The notes under the pieces: generated by a model | Told to the model about the DNA's origin: nothing | What the model saw: the letters and a program-made list of their open reading frames with translations, nothing else | Databases searched by the model: none | Part shown: in pieces, positions 11,163 to 23,638 of the stretch | How positions within the stretch are numbered: position 1 is the stretch's first letter | Layout: every line of letters starts with the position of its first letter | Translations under genes and position numbers: made by a program | NCBI RefSeq assembly: GCF_036373705.1 | Contig: NC_089863.1 | Location: 9,677,857 to 9,741,856 of the forward strand | DNA length: 64,000 nt | Reading direction: 5' to 3' | DNA from: Amia ocellicauda | Lineage: Eukaryota > Chordata > Actinopteri > Amiiformes > Amiidae

Positions 11163-13435
11163 ACATTAACACTGCACTGAGAGAGAGAGGGTTAATACAG
11201 ACACACTGACTGAACACTACAGCACATTAACACTGCACTGAGAGAGAGAGGGTTAATACAGACACACTGAACACTACAGCACATTAACACTGCACTGAGA
11301 GAGAGAGGGTTAATACAGACACACTGACTGAACACTACAGCACATTAACACTGCACTGAGAGAGAGAGGGTTAATACAGACACACTGACTGAACACTACA
11401 GCACATTAACACTGCACTGAGAGAGAGAGGGTTAATACAGACACACTGAACACTACAGCACATTAACACTGCACTGAGAGAGAGAGGGTTAATACAGACA
11501 CACTGACTGGACACTACAGCACATTAACACTGCACTGAGAGAGAGAGGGTTAATACAGACACACTGACTGAACACTACAGCACATTAACACTGCACTGAG
11601 AGAGAGAGGGTTAATACAGACACACTGACTGAACACTACAGCACATTAACACTGCACTGAGAGAGAGAGGGTTAATACAGACACACTGACTGAACACTAC
11701 AGCACATTAACACTGCACTGAGAGAGAGAGGGTTAATACAGACACACTGACTGACTGAACACTACAGCACATTAACACTGCACTGAGAGAGAGAGGGTTA
11801 ATACAGACACACTGACTGACTGAACACTACAGCACATTAACACTGCACTGAGAGAGAGAGGGTTAATACAGACACACTGACTGAACACTACAGCACATTA
11901 ACACTGCACTGAGAGAGAGAGGGTTAATACAGACACACTGAACACTACAGCACATTAACACTGCACTGAGAGAGAGAGGGTTAATACAGACACTGACTGA
12001 ACACTACAGCACATTAACACTGCACTGAGAGAGAGAGGGTTAATACAGACACACTGAACACTACAGCACATTAACACTGCACTGAGAGAGAGAGGGTTAA
12101 TACAGACACACTGACTGACTGAACACTACAGCACATTAACACTGCACTGAGAGAGAGAGGGTTAATACAGACACACTGACTGAACACTACAGCACATTAA
12201 CACTGCACTGAGAGAGAGAGGGTTAATACAGACACACTGACTGGACACTACAGCACATTAACACTGCACTGAGAGAGAGAGGGTTAATACAGACACACTG
12301 ACTGAACACTACAGCACATTAACACTGCACTGAGAGAGAGAGGGTTAATACAGACACACTGACTGAACACTACAGCACATTAACACTGCACTGAGAGAGA
12401 GAGGGTTAATACAGACACACTGAACACTACAGCACATTAACACTGCACTGAGAGAGAGAGGGTTAATACAGACACACTGACTGAACACTACAGCACATTA
12501 ACACTGCACTGAGAGAGAGAGGGTTAATACAGACACTGACTGAACACTACAGCACATTAACACTGCACTGAGAGAGAGAGGGTTAATACAGACACACTGA
12601 CTGAACACTACAGCACATTAACACTGCACTGAGAGAGAGGGTTAATACAGACACACTGACTGGACACTACAGCACATTAACACTGCACTGAGAGAGAGAG
12701 GGTTAATACAGACACACTGAACACTACAGCACATTAACACTGCACTGAGAGAGAGAGGGTTAATACAGACACACTGACTGAACACTACAGCACATTAACA
12801 CTGCACTGAGAGAGAGAGGGTTAATACAGACACTGACTGAACACTACAGCACATTAACACTGCACTGAGAGAGAGAGGGTTAATACAGACACACTGACTG
12901 AACACTACAGCACATTAACACTGCACTGAGAGAGAGAGGGTTAATACAGACACACTGACTGACTGAACACTACAGCACATTAACACTGCACTGAGAGAGA
13001 GAGGGTTAATACAGACACTGACTGAACACTACAGCACATTAACACTGCACTGAGAGAGAGAGGGTTAATACAGACACACTGAACACTACAGCACATTAAC
13101 ACTGCACTGAGAGAGAGAGGGTTAATACAGACACACTGACTGACTGAACACTACAGCACATTAACACTGCACTGAGAGAGAGAGGGTTAATACAGACACT
13201 GACTGAACACTACAGCACATTAACACTGCACTGAGAGAGAGAGGGTTAATACAGACACACTGAACACTACAGCACATTAACACTGCACTGAGAGAGAGAG
13301 GGTTAATACAGACACACTGACTGGACACTACAGCACATTAACACTGCACTGAGAGAGAGAGGGTTAATACAGACACACTGACTGAACACTACAGCACATT
13401 AACACTGCACTGAGAGAGAGAGGGTTAATACACGG
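11163..13435 (-). repeat. 55-60 bp minisatellite (array 2), ~40 copies
   Basis: Tandem units reading on the + strand CACTGAGAGAGAGAGGGTTA, ATACAGACACACTGACTGAA, CACTACAGCACATTAACACTG. This is the reverse complement of array 1. Units differ mainly by 0, 1 or 2 copies of CTGA/ACTG and by GA pairs; most are otherwise identical, which points to recent homogenisation. It follows a truncated CIROP last exon, so it corresponds to the array in CIROP intron 13 (31128-32525). There are no spacers between units. Confidence 0.97.
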
Positions 13436-13756
13436 TCATTTGTATTTTGTTTTTGGGGGGTTAAGTAGAGTCCTCTCAGCACCAGTCAGCTCTGTGGCGG
13501 AGCTGCAAAGACTGACAGATGCACAGACAGATGGGCCATCAGAGAGAGAGAGAGACAGACAGACGGACAGACAGACGGGACTCCAGAATTAAAGACATTT
13601 CCTGTTGGAGCTACACTACAGGTGTCAGTGCTGTATCTCTGCAATGCCCCATAATGCCCCACTGCGCTGTACTGTGCAGAGGACTGTCTTTGAAGTGCTA
13701 TTGTTTTCCTAGTTGTGTATGAGTTTGTGTGTAGTGTTGTGTGCATTTGTAAATAA

Positions 13757-13796
<40 letters not shown>

Positions 13797-15355
13797 TATT
13801 CTGGTCATTTATTAAGTGATGAAGAGTCTGTATTTTGTACAAGCTGAAGTGTGGATGCTGTCAACACACACACAACACATCAAGAAGAAAATGAGATGCA
13901 CTCACTCAACTTGCAATCCCAATAAATAATAAATATTTATTTAAAGAAAGACATCAATTCCACACTTATGGGCCTTCATCATGGTGAAAAGACACAGAAA
14001 ACAGCACACTAAACACATTCAACACACAATACACTCAACACAGATAAAAATCACACAAGACACTCAGCACACATACACACACTGTGTGTCATACTGGTTG
14101 GTGAAGGGAGATGCGAACAGGGAAATAAAGATACACTGCAGAGATACATGCTGGGACTGTGTGTGTCTCAGTGTGAGTGAGTGTGAGTGTGTGTCACAGA
14201 GTGAAGACGTTATTGTGTTAAGTGCTGCAATTAAGGGCAAAGTACAAAGATCAGTGCTGTCTCTGCACTTTCACTTTTCACTTTCACAACAAGAGAGAGA
14301 GAGACAGGGAGAGAAAGAGGGAAGGATAGGAGGGTCCTGCTCTTTTAGAAAACCCAAAGCTGTTGATCCTTCAGGACAAGAAGAGCACAGAGGACACACG
14401 CTGTGAGTGTTGCATTTAATCTGTACTCATTTTATCAGGGGGACGGTGTCAGTAGAGACAGTAGATGTTGTATTGCAGTGCTGAGTTGTGTTGTGAGTGG
14501 CTCTGGCTCCAGTCAGTTAATGACTATTAAAATTAGTGACTTTATTAGCAACTACATAAAGTCCTGTAACAATACAATATGACAGTATACAATACCACAG
14601 GACTGTGCAGAATACTGTAGGACAGGGGTTCCCAAACCTGGTTCTGGAGGACCCCTACACTGCTGGTTTTTGTTCCACCAGGTTCTCAATTAGTTAATTG
14701 AACCCTTAATTAAACTAATAATTTCCTGAATCAGAGCCTTTTATTTATTTTAAACAGTAGGGATTTTAAGTTAAGTAGAGAAATACATCAAGAAGAACCA
14801 ACTCAAAACATTTAAATATTTAAAACATCAAATCTAAGCAGATTACTTCAATTAAGGAGAGCTGTAAGTGCTGGTAAGGCATTCATTCTAGACATTGAAC
14901 TGTTTCTCCACAATAACATCCTGATATCACTTTATAGTCTGTTGTAAAATGACTGGAGCCTCCTGTGTCTGGGGCCTCAGGGATGAGCTGGTGGTTGGGG
15001 GGGATCTGAGTTCTGTCAGCTTGGTGGGGGGGCACAGCTATAGACACAGCGCACTGGGAACCACTCTGCTGCTAGGGGTGAAAGGGACGTGGTTTCTGAA
15101 AACTAGTTCTAACATTCTGTAACAAATCAATGGGATTTTAGTTTGATTATTTAAAAAACAACTGTTGATTAATGATTAATGATTAATGTTTCATGGCCGT
15201 GGCCATTAATTTTGTTTTATGTGTCTGTAGTGTAACAGCCATTCCCTGGCCACCTTCCTCAGGGCCCGGCTAATGATTAACCTGTAGTTTCAGCGGAGAT
15301 GCAGTTCCTTATCTGCCTGGGTGTGACTCATGTTTGTTAATTTCTCCTACAACAG
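13436..15355 (+). other. Duplicated PPP1R3E 3' UTR and GIMAP copy 2 upstream region
   Basis: 13436-13800 is a diverged copy of the PPP1R3E 3' UTR (6655-6950), without any PPP1R3E exon. 13820-14410 is homologous to 6960-7640 and ends with the putative non-coding GIMAP exon (donor at 14402|14403). 14625-14880 holds an interspersed sequence absent from unit 1 (CCCAAACCTGGTTCTGGAGG and TGCTGGTTTTTGTTCCACC), of a type I recall as dispersed in fish genomes; family not assigned. An (ATA)n run lies at 13760-13795. Confidence 0.6.
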
Positions 15356-15365
15356 AAAAAGTGCA

Positions 15366-16413
15366 ATGCAGAGATGCCACAGTGCCCAGCATGCTCAGGG
15401 TAAGTGGGCTGATCTGTGGGTGATATTTGGCGCAGTGCAGCGGGTCCATCACTGTGCTGGTGGGGCTGTGCGGTTCAGACAGATGCTGGTATGCATGTCT
15501 GGGTCTGGGTGTGTGTGTGTCTCAGCAGAGGACTGAGCACATATGGAGCATGTAGAAAACTGATTTAATTTGTGACTGACCAAAGCAATGCTGCACAGTA
15601 AAGTGATTGGACATTACAGCAGTGCCTGCGGGTCTATTCACTCACTACTGGACAAAGAAAGAGTAGTAGTTGCAGTAGTAACAGTAGTAGTAGTAGTAGC
15701 TGCAGCAACACTGTTATTAGTAATCTAAGCATTTCGGAAGCTTAGCTAGTTTGCACTTAAAATCCTTACAAACGTGATGCAAACTGTGCTCCTCCGCAGG
15801 GCCCAGGGGGAGCCCACAAGCAACAAAGAAGGAGCCATGCAGTGAGGAGACGGCAGCAGGGGTGTCACAGCCCAAGAGGCCCTGCAGCAGAAACATCCAT
15901 ACCAACTGTAAGTCATGAGCACTGTGGCCCCGAGCAGCACAAACACACTGGCTAATAAAGACCATGCCGGGAAAACAGCACATATGTGTCACTGTAGGCA
16001 TACCGGGTGGTCATGGCAGTGGTAACCAAAATGTCCAAATACAGTCTCTCTCTCTGCCCGGCTTCTTCCCTCTCCTGCTTTCTCCACATCGCCAGTGCTG
16101 TTTGCACTCGTGTGTGTCTGTCTGTCTGTCTCACTCTCACACTCACACTCACACTCTGGATCTCCTTTGCTTCACTTCATCCACCTTTTTATATGTCTAA
16201 GTCACTAACAGTGGACCTTGGGAACAGGTGTGTCTGGTGGTAGTGTTGGCAGCATGCGATGCCCTATTTGGTGCAGGTGTGTCTGGCAGTGATCGGCTCA
16301 ATGTAAAAGAATGCACACGTAAATTTTTAATCAATCAACAAACAAGACACAATATCCGTGAATAAAGATAATAATAATGAAAATCATAAACCAAAGACAT
16401 GATAAATACCCAA

Positions 16414-16452
<39 letters not shown>

Positions 16453-17578
16453 TAAATAATTAAGTAATTAGTGATGATAATTGAGCTTTGTCACATCTGT
16501 GACACGAATATGAATGTAAAAGTAAGAAACAGCTGTTAGTCTCGTGTTTCTAACCTCCAGCATCAGCCCACAGATAATCTTCCTGGTTAAACTGAGTTTG
16601 TATGTGAAAGACCCCTGTGCAACTGGGTATCTGACCTGCTCTTGTTCTCCCTCAGTCTCCTCACACCCTCCGCCTGCGCTGCGGCTGGTGCTGCTGGGGA
16701 AGACCGGGGCTGGGAAGAGCGCCTCGGGGAACACCATCCTGGGCAGGAAGGCTTTTCTATCAGAGTGCAGTCCCTGCTCTGTCACACAGAAATGCAAGAA
16801 GTGGTCAAAATCAATCTCTAGAACTAGAGTCTCTGTGGTGGACACCCCGGGCCTGTTTGACACGACCCTGCCTATAGACGAAGTGGCCGAGGAGACCGTG
16901 AGATGCATCCAGATGTCCTCCCCGGGGCCCCACGCCCTCCTGCTGGTGCTGCAGCTGGGCCGCTACACAGAGGAAGAGAAAACTGCGGTCGGCATCATCC
17001 AGCAGATATTTGGAGAGGAGGCCACCAGGTACATGATAGTGCTGTTCACACACGGAGACAAACTGGAAAACACAACCATGGAGAAATTCATCAGCAAAGA
17101 CCAGGACCTGCAGCAGCTGGTGAAGAGCTGCGGGGGCCGGTTTCACGTCCTGAATAACAAAGATCAGGACGACCGAGGCCAGGTGACCGATCTCATCAGG
17201 AAGGTCAGCACCATGGTGCAGGACAATGGGGGCGGCTGCTACAGCAATGAGATATACCAGCAGGCCGAGGAGGCTCTCGTTCACAAGAGCGCAGAGCTAG
17301 AGCAGAAATACCTGCAGGATCTAGAGACGAGGCTGCAGGCAGTGGAGGAGAAACACCGGAGGGAAGTAGAAGATTTAAAGCAGAAAATTGAAAATCTGGA
17401 AGAACTGAATGAGAAACTGAAAGAACACAGAGAATCAGCAGAGGGAGAGAAAGAGGAGGTTCGGGACCATTTCCGCCAGAAGCTAGAAGAGGCCAGAGAG
17501 GATGCAGAGAACACTGCCTTAGAACAGGGACTAGTGAAAAACATGAAGAATATTTTCTCTAAATTATGGGGCAAATAG
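15366..17578 (+). CDS. GIMAP-family GTPase, copy 2
   Basis: Predicted exons: 15366-15399 (ATG at 15366; exon begins at 15356), 15800-15907 and 16656-17578; 1065 nt, 354 aa, phase 1 junctions. The first two exons encode [12 protein letters not shown] and a segment with KKEPCSEE and [14 protein letters not shown]. The last exon has G1 [16 protein letters not shown] (about 61-76), G3 [28 protein letters not shown]4 VLFTHGDKL, then a long charged coiled coil ([20 protein letters not shown]) ending FSKLWGK. The G domain is nearly identical at base level to copies 1 and 3 around the switch II and box regions. The role is presumed to be that of the family: a nucleotide-dependent, septin-like oligomerising GTPase. 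No BED exon is seen upstream. An ATG at 16544 would be used only if the intron were retained. Confidence 0.85.
15980..16480. other. Copy-2-specific intron insertion with (AT)n
   Basis: Relative to copies 1 and 3, the intron between the second and third coding exons carries about 500 extra bases here. It includes short CACTCACACT repeats (16129-16155) and a pure AT microsatellite (16418-16449). The flanking intron sequence is shared (GGCTAATAAAGACCATGCCG on the left; GAAACAGCTGTTAGTC on the right). No coding capacity is seen. Confidence 0.5.
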
Positions 17579-18128
17579 TTAGACCCTGTAGCTTTCATAA
17601 AGGACAATTTGAAAGTATGTAATGGAAGTGTTATTAATTTTCAAGTGCAGAAAAAGTGTTTTTAGTACTTTATTATGTATTTAAAGTCCATGTTTAGTGC
17701 CCAGTTTGGCTTATGTGTGTATATGAGGAATATTATATGAAGTGTTTATTTACTTAAAGCTTTGTAGTACAAGGAACACAATAGAACAGAAAAACGTACT
17801 GCCTAAGGGGAAAATCCAATAACATAAATTATAGTCGTAGCAGTAGGATATACAATCTTACACTAAATTACACAAGGGTTGCGCTATAATTAGTATAAAT
17901 TTCATAGGCAAAGTTTACGAAAATATGTTGTTAGTTAAGATGCTAAACCATAATAATATATTCTTGCGCTATCATAACATACTGAGATAATTTATATTTT
18001 ATGGATATAATCAATACTCAGTGTGCTGTATTTAAATAAATAATTTTCTGGAAACAATGTGAATTAACACTTGTATCGAGTTCCAATGAAAGGAATGTAC
18101 CTCATCTGGTCATTTTATTATTTATTAT
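17579..18128 (+). other. 3' flank of GIMAP copy 2
   Basis: AT-rich sequence after the stop at 17576-17578. The first 200 bases resemble the 3' UTR of the other copies (TTTATGT.TGTATAT), but the clear AATAAAACTCTT signal is missing. AAATAAATAA near 18036 is a weak alternative. No gene is seen. Confidence 0.5.
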
Positions 18129-18133
18129 TATTA

Positions 18134-18340
18134 ATGGGCAGCACAATGGTGCAGTGGTTGGTGCTGCTGCCTCACAGCTCTGGGGACCTGGATTCCAGCC
18201 TTGGATGTCTGTCCAAGAGGGTTTTCTCTGGCTGCTCTGGTTTTCTCCCACATCCCAAAGACAGGCCAGCCAGGGATGATTGGCTATTCTAAATTGCCCT
18301 GCACACATGTGAGTGTGTGAGTGTGTGTGTGTAATATCCA
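18134..18340 (+). mobile_element. tRNA-derived SINE
   Basis: GGGCAGCACAATGGTGCAGT opens the element, with an A-box-like GCAGTGGTTGGTGC and GCCTCACAGCTC. GGTTTTCTCCCACATCCCAA, GATTGGCTATTCTAAATTGC and a GTGTGAGTGTG tail follow. This order (tRNA head, CTCCCACA.CCAAAGACA, CTAAATTGCCC) is the familiar layout of a widespread fish SINE. The B box is degenerate. A truncated reverse copy lies at about 29985-30090. Confidence 0.7.
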
Positions 18341-18609
18341 GTGGTCAGGGGTTATGGATAATTCATTATTAATTCAATACAAATATGGAGAATGTTTTTT
18401 GCAAACATTCACAAGCAATCAAAGTCTGTAATTCAAATCCAGCGTCCAGTTCATACACAAAGTCCATTACTGTAATCACGTATTGGTTTCTCTTTCTCTA
18501 TCACTCTCCATCTCTCTGCTTCTCCACAACAGGAAACGGATTGTTCCTTGTTTTATCAATGAGCCAGTCATGTCAGGTTTTCCCCCAGCAATTCCCCCCG
18601 TAATTCAGT

Positions 18610-19460
18610 CAGTCAGTGGGGTGTTTCTCCTGAGGGAGTTTGGCAGGGGGCGGCTGATGGGAACTGCAGTTCTGTCAGGGAGGGTGTCTGTTGTTGGCAA
18701 CCCCTCCTCCCAACCCTTGGCTGCATGGTGCCTCCAGTGAGACATAACAAGGGCGATGCTAAAGAGGATGAGGATACAGAGTGTGCTCAAACTGCCCAGC
18801 ACTGTGGCCAGCGTCGTATGGAAAATGGCAACCCAGGTGGGGTTAGGGCAGAGAGACAGATAGAGGGAGGCAGGAAGAGTGAGGGAGGAAGGAAGGAAGG
18901 GGGATAGAGAATAGGTTACCACAGATAAACCTGATTAATGAGTTGACTGAACACTTTAGTACATTAACACTATACAGAGAGAGAAAGATGGAGAGAGAGG
19001 AGGACAAACATACACACTTTACTGAGAGACAGAGAGATGGAGGGAGGGCTTAATTCAGCACACAGACCCCAGGTGTGCAGCAGTGTTGCCTGTGTTGTTC
19101 CACCAGCCAGACAGTAGACCCAGTCTGACCCCGACACTCGGACCTGGGACTGGCTTTGCCCGGTACACCTGTGTCTGCAACGAGGAGAGCTTCTGATGAA
19201 GAGAGAGCAGGAAAAGGGGAGTAGGGGTGCAGACGAGGTACCGACCGGGGGGGCTGACAGTTTCTCTATAAAGCAAACTGAAATTGAATTGAGAGGGAGA
19301 GAGAGAGAACAGGAGAGACTATGAGGTAGAGAGATAAGGATCTTCACCCCTTGGCTCACGGGTTTGTAGATGAGGCAGCCGTCCAGGAACTTGTCTGTGT
19401 CACACTGCCCCTTGTGAAGGTGCAGGTAATGACACCCTGACCCACGTTTCACAAATTGGC
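18610..19460 (-). pseudogene. CIROP 3' end fragment b (pseudogene, three exon remnants)
   Basis: Three pieces in CIROP order on the - strand: a last-exon copy at about 18610-18845 (transmembrane codons still open: LGSLSTLCILILFSIALVM, then SHWRHHAAKG); an exon 12 copy at 19053-19195 (QVYRAKPVPGPSVGVRLG frame against the gene's CYRHRCTGPNRYQVRV); and an exon 10 copy at 19345-19448 (GCHYLHLHKGQCDTDKFLD). Exons 11 and 13 are absent between them, although flanking intron words remain (TGAAATTGAATTGAGAG, compare 33315-33331). Upstream exons with the catalytic site are missing. It is a duplicated fragment, not a gene. Confidence 0.9.
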
Positions 19461-19479
19461 ACACCCCCTATACATTTGG

Positions 19480-21680
19480 GCACTATCCAAACATGATAGC
19501 CAACTCTCCTTTTTCTACCGTCTTTGAGTTGTGCTGTATTGAGTAATTGCAAGGAGTTTCGGTGATGCTTTTCTCCCTATCTATATAATGGAAAACCTGC
19601 CTCATTTCATATTCATATTAAAAAACAGTTGCATTTTAGACACGACGCTCTTTCTTAACATATATGCCTTATTTCAATCAACAATGTTTTCACCTGGCCT
19701 GACAAGAACGCTTTATCGCCTAAGTGCTGTCACTAGTTGCAGACTTCATGAATATTCATGAACACAAGACCAAGTCAGGCCTGGTTTGGTTGTGATAGAC
19801 AGGAGACAGAGACTGGCGTAAACTAAAACATAAGTGGAAGGCTTTGGGTTATTAGTATTATTACTATAATTATTTATGTAATTTATATTTACATTTAATT
19901 TTTCTAGTTATAGTGGGGCTCATTCCCTGAGTAAACAAGAAGGCATCGGTAGGGGGTGAAGGAGTGGTCTCCCCCTCTTGCTGATAAATGAAAAAATGAA
20001 ACTAAAATTTAAACAGCTGTTAAACAGGCAATTTTGCTCACTTGTGAGGGAAGGCTCTCATTAAATACAGCAGCAGCAAGAATGAGAAATACTACACCTT
20101 CAAAGGTAGTCTAATCCACGAGAAGTCTCGCACCATGTGTTGTGTTGATTGATTCAACTATTGTAAAGGCCTTAATTCAGATTGAATGTTCAAGAAAATC
20201 ATATCTGTATTTACTTGGAATTGTGGATAATGGTCATATTAGTGGTGTCTAAAATGCATGACAGAAATAAACGTAATTTCTATTAACAAGACTAGCCTAC
20301 GTTTGAGTTAAAAATATCGCCAAAGTTTGATTTTTAGGTGTGCTATCTCTTACTACTTGGATATGTGACAGAAACATTTTTTTATGTTTTCTATTTGAAA
20401 ACACTCTTTACTAAAAGATTATAACACTGGATGGTCTGACAATTTTGCCTGTACTGCCTTATTTTAATTTTCTCTCACCTGGCTGTTGAGCTCGGAGAAA
20501 CACATTTGTAGGCTGTGCAAAAACCTTTCCTGTCCTGCTTCCCTCGGGTTGTTTGTTTTATCACACTACCAATTGTTTTTAAAAAATGTTAATGAAGCGA
20601 GAGTAACTTTCATAATGATCCTAATTACAAGAACCCGTCTGATTGTAAAAATAACAAAAGTTATAAAACCATGTGATTGTAAAAATAACACGCTACTTTA
20701 TAAGCAGTTTCATCTCCTGATTAATGACTTAAAGACTACTAGCAATCCATTACCTTACATCAACACCAGCTCTTCAATAGCAATGTCACAAGGGCAGAGT
20801 CCAACATCACCCAGACATAAACTCTGCACTGGAAGCACAACTACGCCACCTAGTGGTTGGGCACAGGCACAAGGACCTGTTGGGAGGTTATTAACTCCCC
20901 AAATTAGCCAGTTTTGCACAGGCACCTGCCTCTGAGTTCTCCCTTCCCTTTGGGTTATTTTAGTCAGGGATTCACAAGCCAGGAACACACCATAGAGCAC
21001 ACGGGACAAAAGTACTTTTGCCTAGTTCATTATAGTAATCACAAACTGTCTTTGTAAGCCAGATTTTCTCTTTTGGAGTTTAAAAGACAATGAAAATTTA
21101 AAAACAAAGGAAATCTTGCGAGGACTGTTGATCTTCCCAGGCAGCACCAGGAACTAGAATGGGGCAGGCAAATGTTTTCCTAAAGAAAGAAAAAGAGGGA
21201 TGATGACAGATAAGTCCAGCTTCTGCTTTCGGTCATGTTGGTAATCCCCAAGAAACATCAATGTCTATGGTACAGGACAGCATTAAAAAAAAGCATTAAA
21301 ATGGCCAAGAAATAAAAATAGAACAAAAATTAACTAAATAAGGTGTTAGAAACAGTCCATTTGTAGCTACAATTGCTGGGAGGAGAATCTCTAATATGTG
21401 TGACAGCTGTTAGTCCCCAAAAAATCCACATAGGAAAAAGTAAAATGAAAAGATATAAGTTCCAAAAAAAGGATTTATAAAATGGTTATTGAAGTGCAGA
21501 AAGATGCTAAAAGCCAGATGAAAACATGGCTCGTTGAAATAATAACACACATACGTTAAGGTTGTGTGTTGCCAATACATTCTAGCTGAACTGTGTTAAG
21601 ATACAATAGCTTTTTTGTATAGAAAGCTTTCAATATTAAATGAAGTAGGGTTTCCAGTGTAGGTAGATAAGGACCAAATC
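19480..21680 (+). other. AT-rich duplicated spacer upstream of the BED exon relic
   Basis: No gene recognised. Parts match 23262-24020 in the same order: ATCTATATAATGGAAAACC (19580) against ATCTATATATTGGAAAACC; GAATATTCATGAACAC against GAATATTCATGAGCAC; ACAGGAGACAGAGACTGGCG against ACAGGAAACAGAGATTGGCG; and AAACATGGCTCGTTG (21524 against 23991). It is therefore the older or expanded version of the spacer that precedes the BED exon of GIMAP copy 3. A CTCF-like core lies at 20845-20856. Confidence 0.55.
20845..20856 (-). promoter_or_regulatory. CTCF-like core motif
   Basis: GCCACCTAGTGG on +; reverse complement CCACTAGGTGGC, which fits the vertebrate CTCF core CCASYAGRKGGC at every position. 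It is a single motif match in an AT-rich spacer. Occupancy cannot be judged from sequence. Confidence 0.35.
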
Positions 21681-21689
21681 CCCATAGGA

Positions 21690-22445
21690 AACCCATTCGA
21701 TCCCACAATGCACCGCTGCGGCTGAAACAGAAGTTCCCATGTAAGAGTTCACTGCAGTGGCACCGTGATTACCGACTGATCGCTGTGTACACTGTAAGGT
21801 GGTGTGAACGGATTTTTATTTAAATCCTATGTTTGTCCATTGATTACCCACAGGTATATCAATATCAACACAAGCGCCCGTGTTTTTGTTTCTTTGTTTT
21901 GTAACTTAAACATGTGCACTGTTGCACTTGTAGCAGATTCCGAGCACTGCACATGTATTGGAGCAGCAAAAGGATTAGACTTCAAACCGACTTAAAAAGT
22001 AGTTTCCTTTCATTTCAAACACAGAATATATTGCACTCAAGTTGTAAATAGCAGCAGATGTAAATGATCTAAACAGCAAATGTATAATTCAGTCAAATTC
22101 CAGAATACATTTCCTTTAAAATCCTTAATAACAGAACATTGAAAACAAATAGCCAACTTTAAAAAATAATCTCCAAAAGCAACACAAGAAAAAATAAATA
22201 CTGCAAACAAATGTGAAACGTTCAAATAACTCCACTGACGCGCACTGAAAATAATATAAATAATATTAATCTCAAAGATACAATTAATTTAAAACATTCA
22301 GGAGGATGTTTTTGACAACTCTTAAAGGGGCAGATGTGTCCAGCGACATGGAAACAGCAGCGGCGCGGACAGATGTTGCAACAACAAGTGAAACATGTGG
22401 AGCAGACACGTTCACCAGCGGGACAGAGACAGACCGCCACCCCCT
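21690..22445 (+). pseudogene. Relic of the BED-GIMAP promoter and first exon
   Basis: TCCCACAATGCACCGCTGCG (21701) and AGAAGTTCCC (21730) match the promoter words at 24154 and 24182. Further on, GAAACATGTGGAGCAGACAC, GTTCACCAGCGGGACAGAGA (about 22364-22430) matches the start of the BED exon (GGAAACATGCCGAACAGCAG, ACACCTTTACCAGCGGGACA). The reading frame is not preserved and homology stops at about 22445, where a CR1 fragment begins. The zinc-finger part is gone. Confidence 0.7.
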
Positions 22446-22770
22446 GAAGTTCAATAAGGGGCATTATTTATAGACCATTAACTCAAATGTTCCAAAAGAC
22501 ACTTAGAACAGGGGATGTGCCAACTGACTGGAAGACAGCAAATGTCAAACCAATCCACAAGAAAGGGGACAAAACTGAGCCAGGAAATTACAGACCAATC
22601 AGTCTCACCTGCATCACCTGTAAAATGTTGGAAAAAATGATTAGACAGAAAATAGAGGAGCATCTTAATGAAAACCATATTCTTGGAGATAGTCAACATG
22701 GGTTTAGACGAGGCAGATCATGTCTTACTAATTTATTGGAGTTCTTTGAACATGCAAGATACGCACAAAG
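22446..22770 (+). mobile_element. CR1-like LINE fragment (reverse transcriptase N-terminal part)
   Basis: Encodes FQKTLRTGDVPTDWKTANV, KPIHKKGDKTEPGNYRPISL, then CKMLEKMIRQKIEEHLNEN and GDSQHGFRRGRSCLTNLLEF, the fingers region of a CR1-clade reverse transcriptase. Both ends are truncated. It belongs to the same family as the copies at 4.1 and 28.7 kb. It abuts the broken BED exon, so this insertion or an associated deletion removed the rest of that gene copy. Confidence 0.85.
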
Positions 22771-23021
22771 TGTTTTGGGAATTCTTGTATTCCAGCAGCA
22801 GTTAGGTTCTATAATGAACATTTAAGGTGATATTGTCGCTATTGTTTTGCATGTATGTGGATTGCACTTGGTAATGCACTTCATGATGATTACTTTTTAA
22901 TTGAAGTGTCTTTATGTTGTTCGAATGTCTGTTTTTTTTAATGTTATTTTGGGCCAACTTATTTTCCAATTTAGGAATATTAAAGATGATTTGATTTGAT
23001 TATGTTTGATAGTTTGACAAG

Positions 23022-23168
23022 GGCAGGATTAACAAGGGTCAGGAGACCCAGCGTGCTCAGACTACCCAACATTGCAGCCAGCGTCGATCAGGACACACTG
23101 GCCCTGGAGGAATCGGGTCTCGGTGGAGTAAGGGGTCACGGGCAGGCTGGTGGAGAACTGGGTACTGA
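23022..23168 (-). pseudogene. CIROP last-exon fragment c (pseudogene)
   Basis: The 5' half of CIROP exon 14 on the - strand, from the acceptor (CTCAG|TACCCAGTTCTCC, 23169-23157) through the juxtamembrane codons to the start of the transmembrane segment (compare 30970-31103, TGGCCCTGGAGGAATC shared). It is truncated before the tail. Upstream (23170-23260) is one copy of the splice-cassette minisatellite unit. Confidence 0.85.
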
Positions 23169-23575
23169 GAGAGAGAGAGGGAGAGGGGGAGTGAGAAGAG
23201 GTTAACACAGATACACTGACTGACTGACAGACTGGACACTACAGCACACTAACAACATACTCAGCTCCCCTTTACTTCCGTCTTGCTATTTGTGGGATTG
23301 CAAGGACACCGTGCTTGTCTCCTTATCTATATATTGGAAAACCTGCCTCACTTCATAATCCAAAATCATCTCTTTTAAAAACAATGTATGTATTTGTGTA
23401 TGGATTAAAAACAAGAGAATATTCATGAGCACACATCAAAACTGGTTCGGATTTGACAGACAGGAAACAGAGATTGGCGGCATATAAAAACATAGATCAT
23501 GTGGGTTATTAGTATTATGCCTATGAATGTAATTTATCATGAATGCATAATATCAGTAATACTAATGTCTGTTCC

Positions 23576-23578
<3 letters not shown>

Positions 23579-23637
<59 letters not shown>
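23579..23637. repeat. (ATT)n microsatellite
   Basis: About 19 uninterrupted TTA/ATT units in the spacer between CIROP fragment c and the BED exon. Confidence 0.95.

Positions 23638-23638
<1 letters not shown>

Noticed and set aside
11163..13435. Regularly spaced repeats resembling a CRISPR array
   Set aside because: Units are contiguous with no unique spacers, in a vertebrate genome with introns. It is a minisatellite.
18134..18340. Functional tRNA gene
   Set aside because: The A/B-box-like words belong to a SINE head; no cloverleaf with intact stems can be drawn and the downstream body is SINE sequence.
18605..18922. Open frame with a transmembrane segment on - as a separate small membrane protein
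   Set aside because: It is the duplicated last exon of CIROP without upstream exons 13 and 11; best explained as a pseudogene fragment.
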